This document shows positions 58,741 through 64,000 of a stretch of 64,000 nucleotides of DNA, one piece after another. Position 1 is the first letter of the stretch, and each line of letters begins with the position of its first letter. The stretch is from Aulostomus chinensis (taxonomy: Eukaryota > Chordata > Actinopteri > Syngnathiformes > Aulostomidae): the NCBI GenBank assembly GCA_037954235.1, contig JBBMOA010000013.1, forward strand, positions 12,135,001-12,199,000, read 5' to 3'. A model generated the notes under the pieces. That model was given only the letters and a program-made list of their open reading frames with translations, had not been told where the DNA came from and searched no databases. The position numbers were made by a program, and so were the translations under genes.

Positions 58741-61700
58741 AGCACTTTGTGGTTACCAATGTGAAAGAATTGTCATAGGTTACCAAGACTGCATGAATGT
58801 TTTTTTGCTCCTTTTTCTCAGAATAACTGCATTTGCATTCATGTACTTTGAGCCATTATCCCAGTGTGATTGTGCCCACTTTGCTGCCAGCTCCATCATC
58901 AGAGGAATGTTTACGTTTTGGGTTTTTAGGCATCAAATTGCTCGGTAACCCACAGCAGGTACAGTGATAGAGAAGTAATTTAGGCTATCTTCTTGTAGAC
59001 ACTTGTACATCTTGGATGTGCCATGGAGCTGAGTTCAATAAAAAAGGTGAAATATGAGAGAGATGCATGTTTATATGAGCCTTTATACGTGCCAGGATGA
59101 TGGTTTACGGCCTCTCTGCTCCCTGGATGTGTTCCATGCTGCTTGTTACTAAGGCTCATGTGAGGCTGCCACCTCCGAGAGCATAACCTCTGCCAGCTTC
59201 AATAAACAGCCACTACGTATATCACAGCGTCTAAGCCAGACCAACACTATGATCAGGAGGCACACCTGAGGTGAACCCAGAGGTAATCTACCCTTCAGCC
59301 ACTCTCATTTTCTTTTTTTCCTCTCTGCTTTTTGTTTTTTACTCACTTGTATTTTCTTCTGCTTTGCAGGATAATTTGAAGGTGAAGGTAGCTTCACCCT
59401 CTTGATTCACTAAATCCTCAACAATATCATGCGATGGGAATTCAAGACTCTTATATCTGAGTTGTTTTTGTTTTTTTTTTTACATTTTCTCTATGTGACC
59501 CAATGACCTTATAGTCCATTTCATATATCTCCAACCACGCACTTTGTCACACATCTCGCCTCCTTCCATTTCACTGATACTCTCAACCTGGATCCCTGCC
59601 TCCCAACACAGTCATTGTTAGGTAGCAAATATCTGCTAGCTAAGGTCAGTGTTCATATTATTTTGCCTCATGGGGTGAGTTCATGTGTTCTCTGCAAGAT
59701 GAATGACTTGAGCTTTCACAGTGGGAAATGGCTGCAGTTGGCTAAATATAACAATCACCCTTCCTTCGAATAGCTGAATAGACAAGCTCAAAAAAAAAGA
59801 AAAAAATGTGAATGGGAAGTGTGAAAGGGCCAACCACCGAAAGTAATTGCTGTTGTGTTCACTAGAGAGAGAGAAAACAAGTTCAAAGAAGTTGTTTGCA
59901 GCACAGGATGAGAGCAACATATCAAATTGCCGAGGCAGAAGGTTGCAGAGGTTCAACCATCCGAGATGAACTAATTCATTTTAAAGCGCGACTTCTTCGT
60001 TATTCAGACTCTCTCCGACAGAACACAAAGAGCGGTATTAATGCTGCTGCACCAGGCAGCTTCACACATTAGTGACTTTAAATCCCAGCAAGACACAAAT
60101 GTTTGAAAAATGTGTACTCGCAGACCCAGACACCATGTAATGTGTTGTTAGACACACATTGTACTCTCAGGTCTACACACCTGGCTCACCTGTGATGTTT
60201 ACAGGCAGAATATCAGTTCAGCTTTTCAAGCTCAAAGCCGTCATTGAGGAATGTGTTTCACCTTCGCTTGTTTTCTCTTACGTGCTGCGGGTGGGGGGAC
60301 GTATTATGTCAAAATATACAAGCGTGATAGATCAAATTTGAAGGGAGTCGTATATTTTCTATGTATCAACAGAGTTGCGTAGGCCTGCACAGTGACATTA
60401 TAAACCGCTTTTCAGAATGTTTTTATCAACATGCATTTGATTTATATTTTTGGAACATCTATACTGAAGGGAAGGTGATTATATTCACACCTGGAACCTG
60501 CCCAGTCACACCAGTCTGATCTGTTGGCCGCTGAGCAGCTCCACTGGGCCGGTTGTGCTGCTTCTTCACTATCCACATCCAGATAACGGCTTTATTTTTG
60601 AAATATGTGGAATATGACTGGAGTGACAGCAGTGTGTGCTAAGGGAGAGATCTCATGAGTGATATGACAGGTTCACTGTTATCCATTCACAGCAACTGTC
60701 CTGTGCAGGATTGAGCTAAAGAAATCTAACTGTCTGGCACAATTTCACCTATCACAGATGAGGGAAAAATACTGAGGAGGTCAAGAAGTTGCAGTTTACT
60801 TGACTAGTCCAATAATGAATTTGGATTAAGTGATGTTTTATTCTATGACGATGCAGGCTAATCTCCAGATATCAGCTGGTTACCACTTGTTTAAATCTTA
60901 TCAGGGCGTCTTGAAGGGATAGTTAGCCTAACTCACTCACAGCAAGCAAAAACATGATGTTCCAACATTGAGGTGTCTGAAATGTACATCCCCAGTCAAG
61001 CCTGAAATACTTCTTATTACAGTGATGAATCTGGTCTACAGCTGAGGTGCCAGAGTGGGGTCTAAAACCTGAAGTTGAATGTCTTTTTAAAAGTCAGTGT
61101 GATTTTTTGTTAAATGGCTGAAATTAGGTCTGTGGTTCACACCAGTTTAAGATATTTCAATGCTTCGTTCTACGGCATAAAAATAACCTCCATAAATACC
61201 AGACTGGATCTTTTTAAAACTCCATTTTGATTTGATTTATTTGACATTCCCGAGCAATGACTGTAAGCATAAAATAACCTGCAGTTCAATGAATTCACAC
61301 TCATTAATATCTAAGATCTAAAATACCATCAAATATCAGCCTGAGGCACTGACTCAAACAGCAAATAACAGCAGAAATGCAACCCATTTCCTACATCCAG
61401 ATCCTTGGTATTTGACTACGCAGACAACATCTTGCAGACTATGTCATGTACTGTCATGTACTGTCATATATTGTCATGTATTGTCATGTATTGCGTATCA
61501 ATCTAGTGTTAAAACCCCATTGAACCCAAGGTGATGCTATCTCTGTGACAAAAATACATCTTCCCTGTGGCACTGTGAGGCTGTGTGACTGCATTGCTAC
61601 CTCAGCAGTGAAGGCCAGAGGAACAGGTTCACTAAGGGGAGAGAAATAACACATCTACAAAGCTGGGCACTGAATTCCAGATGTTGTCTCCATATGTGAG

Positions 61701-64000
61701 AACAAGCTCAACACCAGGCAAACATGTCATCCAATCTTCAGGTGGGTGCCAGCATCAAACAATCCATAGAGAGTGGTACTAGCAGGTCTGGTCCCAAAGC
61801 CTGATGAACTCCCGACCTTGGCTTTGACAGTGGTGCTTTGGGCAGGTTGCCATTTCAACTTGTACAGACATTCATGTTCCCGAAGGATAAATTGTAATAA
61901 CTTTGGGGTTCTAGACGACATTTCATCCAGCGCCTCTGTCAGGTGAGATTTTCAATGTGTCCAATATTTTGATTTATGACTAAACACCTGCAATAGATAT
62001 GACACATTACCATTTGTCTTGGCTGTAGATATTTTGTGTTTACTGCTAATTTGCAAACGTTAGCATGCTACAGATTTGGCTCAAAGCAACACTGACATTC
62101 AACCTGAATCTTCTTCTCCAAACTGCTGGCAATGCTGCTTGTAATCTCTCTCATCAGCATTGATCATTGAAAGAGATTGGCTAATAGTTATCTAACCCAC
62201 CTGAGCTATCAAAGGCAGATGTTATACAGCATGGCAGTTCACAGGATAAACTCCCAGCTACGCTAACACTAACTTCAAAGAGTAAACCTTTGGTTGTATT
62301 GGATTTATTATATGTGCCATGACAAATGACACTGTTGTTTTCAAACTATCAAGATTAAACACTGCCTAGCCCTGAAAGCCTGTTAGAGGACTACAATAAC
62401 CATCATTCATTGCTCCTGTCCAGGGCTACAGTATATGTGACCAGGGTCTGTATAGAAATACAGAATTTGTAGGTAAGGGGGAGACAGCGTCGGGACAGGG
62501 AAACTTCTGGTTTCCGTTTGAGTTGCTTTGACCAATCACATTTGAGCGGGCCTGAGTCATGCAAGGTCGTAAAAATGGTTGTAGTTTGACGATTTAACAG
62601 AGTTGTTGTAGTGGTTTTACTCTTTTAACCGAGTTAAAAGAAATGCCTCCTACGGTCCACTTGTATTTTGTCATCTCTTCACTCGTGCATATGTCTAAAG
62701 TTGCTATGCCGATTGTAAACCATGAGCAGCAGACAGAAAAAGGAAGTCCTGGAGCAGGTATCCGCTCCACCAGAAACCTGAAATAGACATCCAATAGGTT
62801 CCATGATTGAGACTTCAGGGAAGTTCCAGTGCAGTACAACAGGTCACAACATGAAACTTGACTGAGCTTTGTCAACAATCTTGTTAGCTAGTGTTTGCAA
62901 TCCCTGTTATTGTGTAACTAGAAATATCGCATCACGGTTGTTCGCATAACGCAGCACTGATGCGTTCCCATCATATTGACCTTTGACCACCAACGCTTTT
63001 TCAAGTCATGATTGACATTGAAATTTCCTGAAGCTATTGGTTGGATAACATGTTCGTCTGAGTTGACAGTGACCTTCCACCACCAAAATGTTTCATTTCA
63101 TCCTTGAATCCCTGTTGACATCTGAGCCAAATCTGAAGCACTTCTCTCAAGGTGTGTCAGAATTATCACATCAACAATGATGTGACGAACAGACAACCTG
63201 AGAACAAATTGCCTGTTAAGTTATATTATTACCTGAGAACTTATTATCCTTTAGGCGGGCACAGTCTACACATACTCATGTTCGATAGAGAAACATGGAT
63301 GTAAGCTTGTGAGGTAAGTTACTAGCAGCACAGCAAGCATCATCTCCTGCAAGGTAATTCCACAATTAAATCTTGCTCACCACCAGTTTAGGAATATGTA
63401 CTCAAAGTCAGAAGGTCACATCTCCTTAAAATCTGTAAAGAGTTTATAAGAGAGGAAGTTTTTGGCCTGAATATCCCAGTTTGACCTTAAAAAGTGCCTC
63501 AAACCCCCAACTGTCACTTTGTGTTAAGACTTTTCTGCTGATGATCTCAGCTCCTTCACGCCCTCTATCTCCTTCCCTCCATCTCATTATCTCTGCAAAT
63601 ATCATAACTTATTCAAAAGCCCTTAAAAGGCGGACTATACCCTGACACAGCAATATCCACCAGGAGTGTGCCAGTTCATTAAAAAAACTCATCAAACATG
63701 CACAACACAAACACTCAGACACACTCCAGCATGCTCACACAAGCTAATTCAGCTTTCTGGGAAATGCTGCCCTGTGGTGCTAGCAAGTTTTCCTTTAGCC
63801 TTCATATAGAGCCTTATCAGGGTGCAAGATCCAGATTTTGTCCTCTCCGAAAGCCTTTTGTCAGAACACACTGTGCAAAATTTATCTTGGCTTTGGGCGC
63901 CGAGTGAAAGTCTGTGTTGTCCACAAAGAAGGCAACTTCGATAAGCTGCTCATCTCAAAACTTTAACACGATGTTGTCAACTGTCACTGATCAGTCGTCC
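58741..64000. other. Gene-poor DNA upstream of eda, part 2
   Basis: No gene was recognised on either strand. A 10-base tandem repeat (tgtcatgtac/tgtcatgtat, five units) lies at 61442-61492. At 62970-63190 is a copy of the fish repeat seen at 18.04-18.24 kb ('ttgacctttgaccaccaac ... cttgaatccctgttgacatctg ... ctctcaaggtgtgtcaga'). All open frames are short. Confidence 0.45.

Noticed and set aside
1..64000. CRISPR arrays, rRNA genes, operons and viral genes
   Set aside because: None seen; all evidence points to vertebrate nuclear DNA.

Overview
This window is vertebrate nuclear DNA, almost certainly from a ray-finned (teleost) fish. The genes are split by GT-AG introns. The spaces between them carry long CA/GT microsatellites, a Tc1-like element of the common fish type, a hAT relic, L2-type LINE tails and several copies of a tRNA-like SINE. 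I cannot name the species. Nothing prokaryotic (operon, Shine-Dalgarno, CRISPR) is present.

Layout. At 2.7-4.7 kb on the plus strand is vma21, a three-exon V-ATPase assembly factor with a TCTCGCGA box and a TFEB/MITF-like GTCATGTGAC box just upstream. All other genes lie on the minus strand. At 9.6-10.7 kb is an alpha connexin of the Cx43 type, and at 13.6-14.5 kb a beta connexin, gjb1 (Cx32 type); each has its coding sequence in one exon. At 17.6-29.7 kb is an eight-exon gene for a coiled-coil plus extended Tudor protein, closest by eye to the first Tudor unit of RNF17 but with no RING seen. Its 5.8-kb first intron holds the Tc1 and hAT remains. At 32.7-34.8 kb is an LRRC32/GARP-like leucine-rich receptor, at 35.5-37.2 kb a BAFF/APRIL-like TNF ligand (probably the fish BALM type), and at 38.3-52.1 kb eda (ectodysplasin A), with transmembrane, furin, collagen and TNF parts on eight exons. 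From 52.2 to 64 kb I found no gene, only repeats.

How they relate. eda and gjb1 are also neighbours on the human X (Xq13.1), so this looks like a fish block related to that region. The two TNF-family genes are about 1.1 kb apart, head to tail, and share a phase-0 intron at the same point of the TNF fold, which suggests an old tandem pair. eda keeps the two splice donors six bases apart that make EDA-A1 and EDA-A2. For every multi-exon gene I joined exons by hand, checking splice sites and reading phase. All six models close in frame, but none is backed by transcript data.
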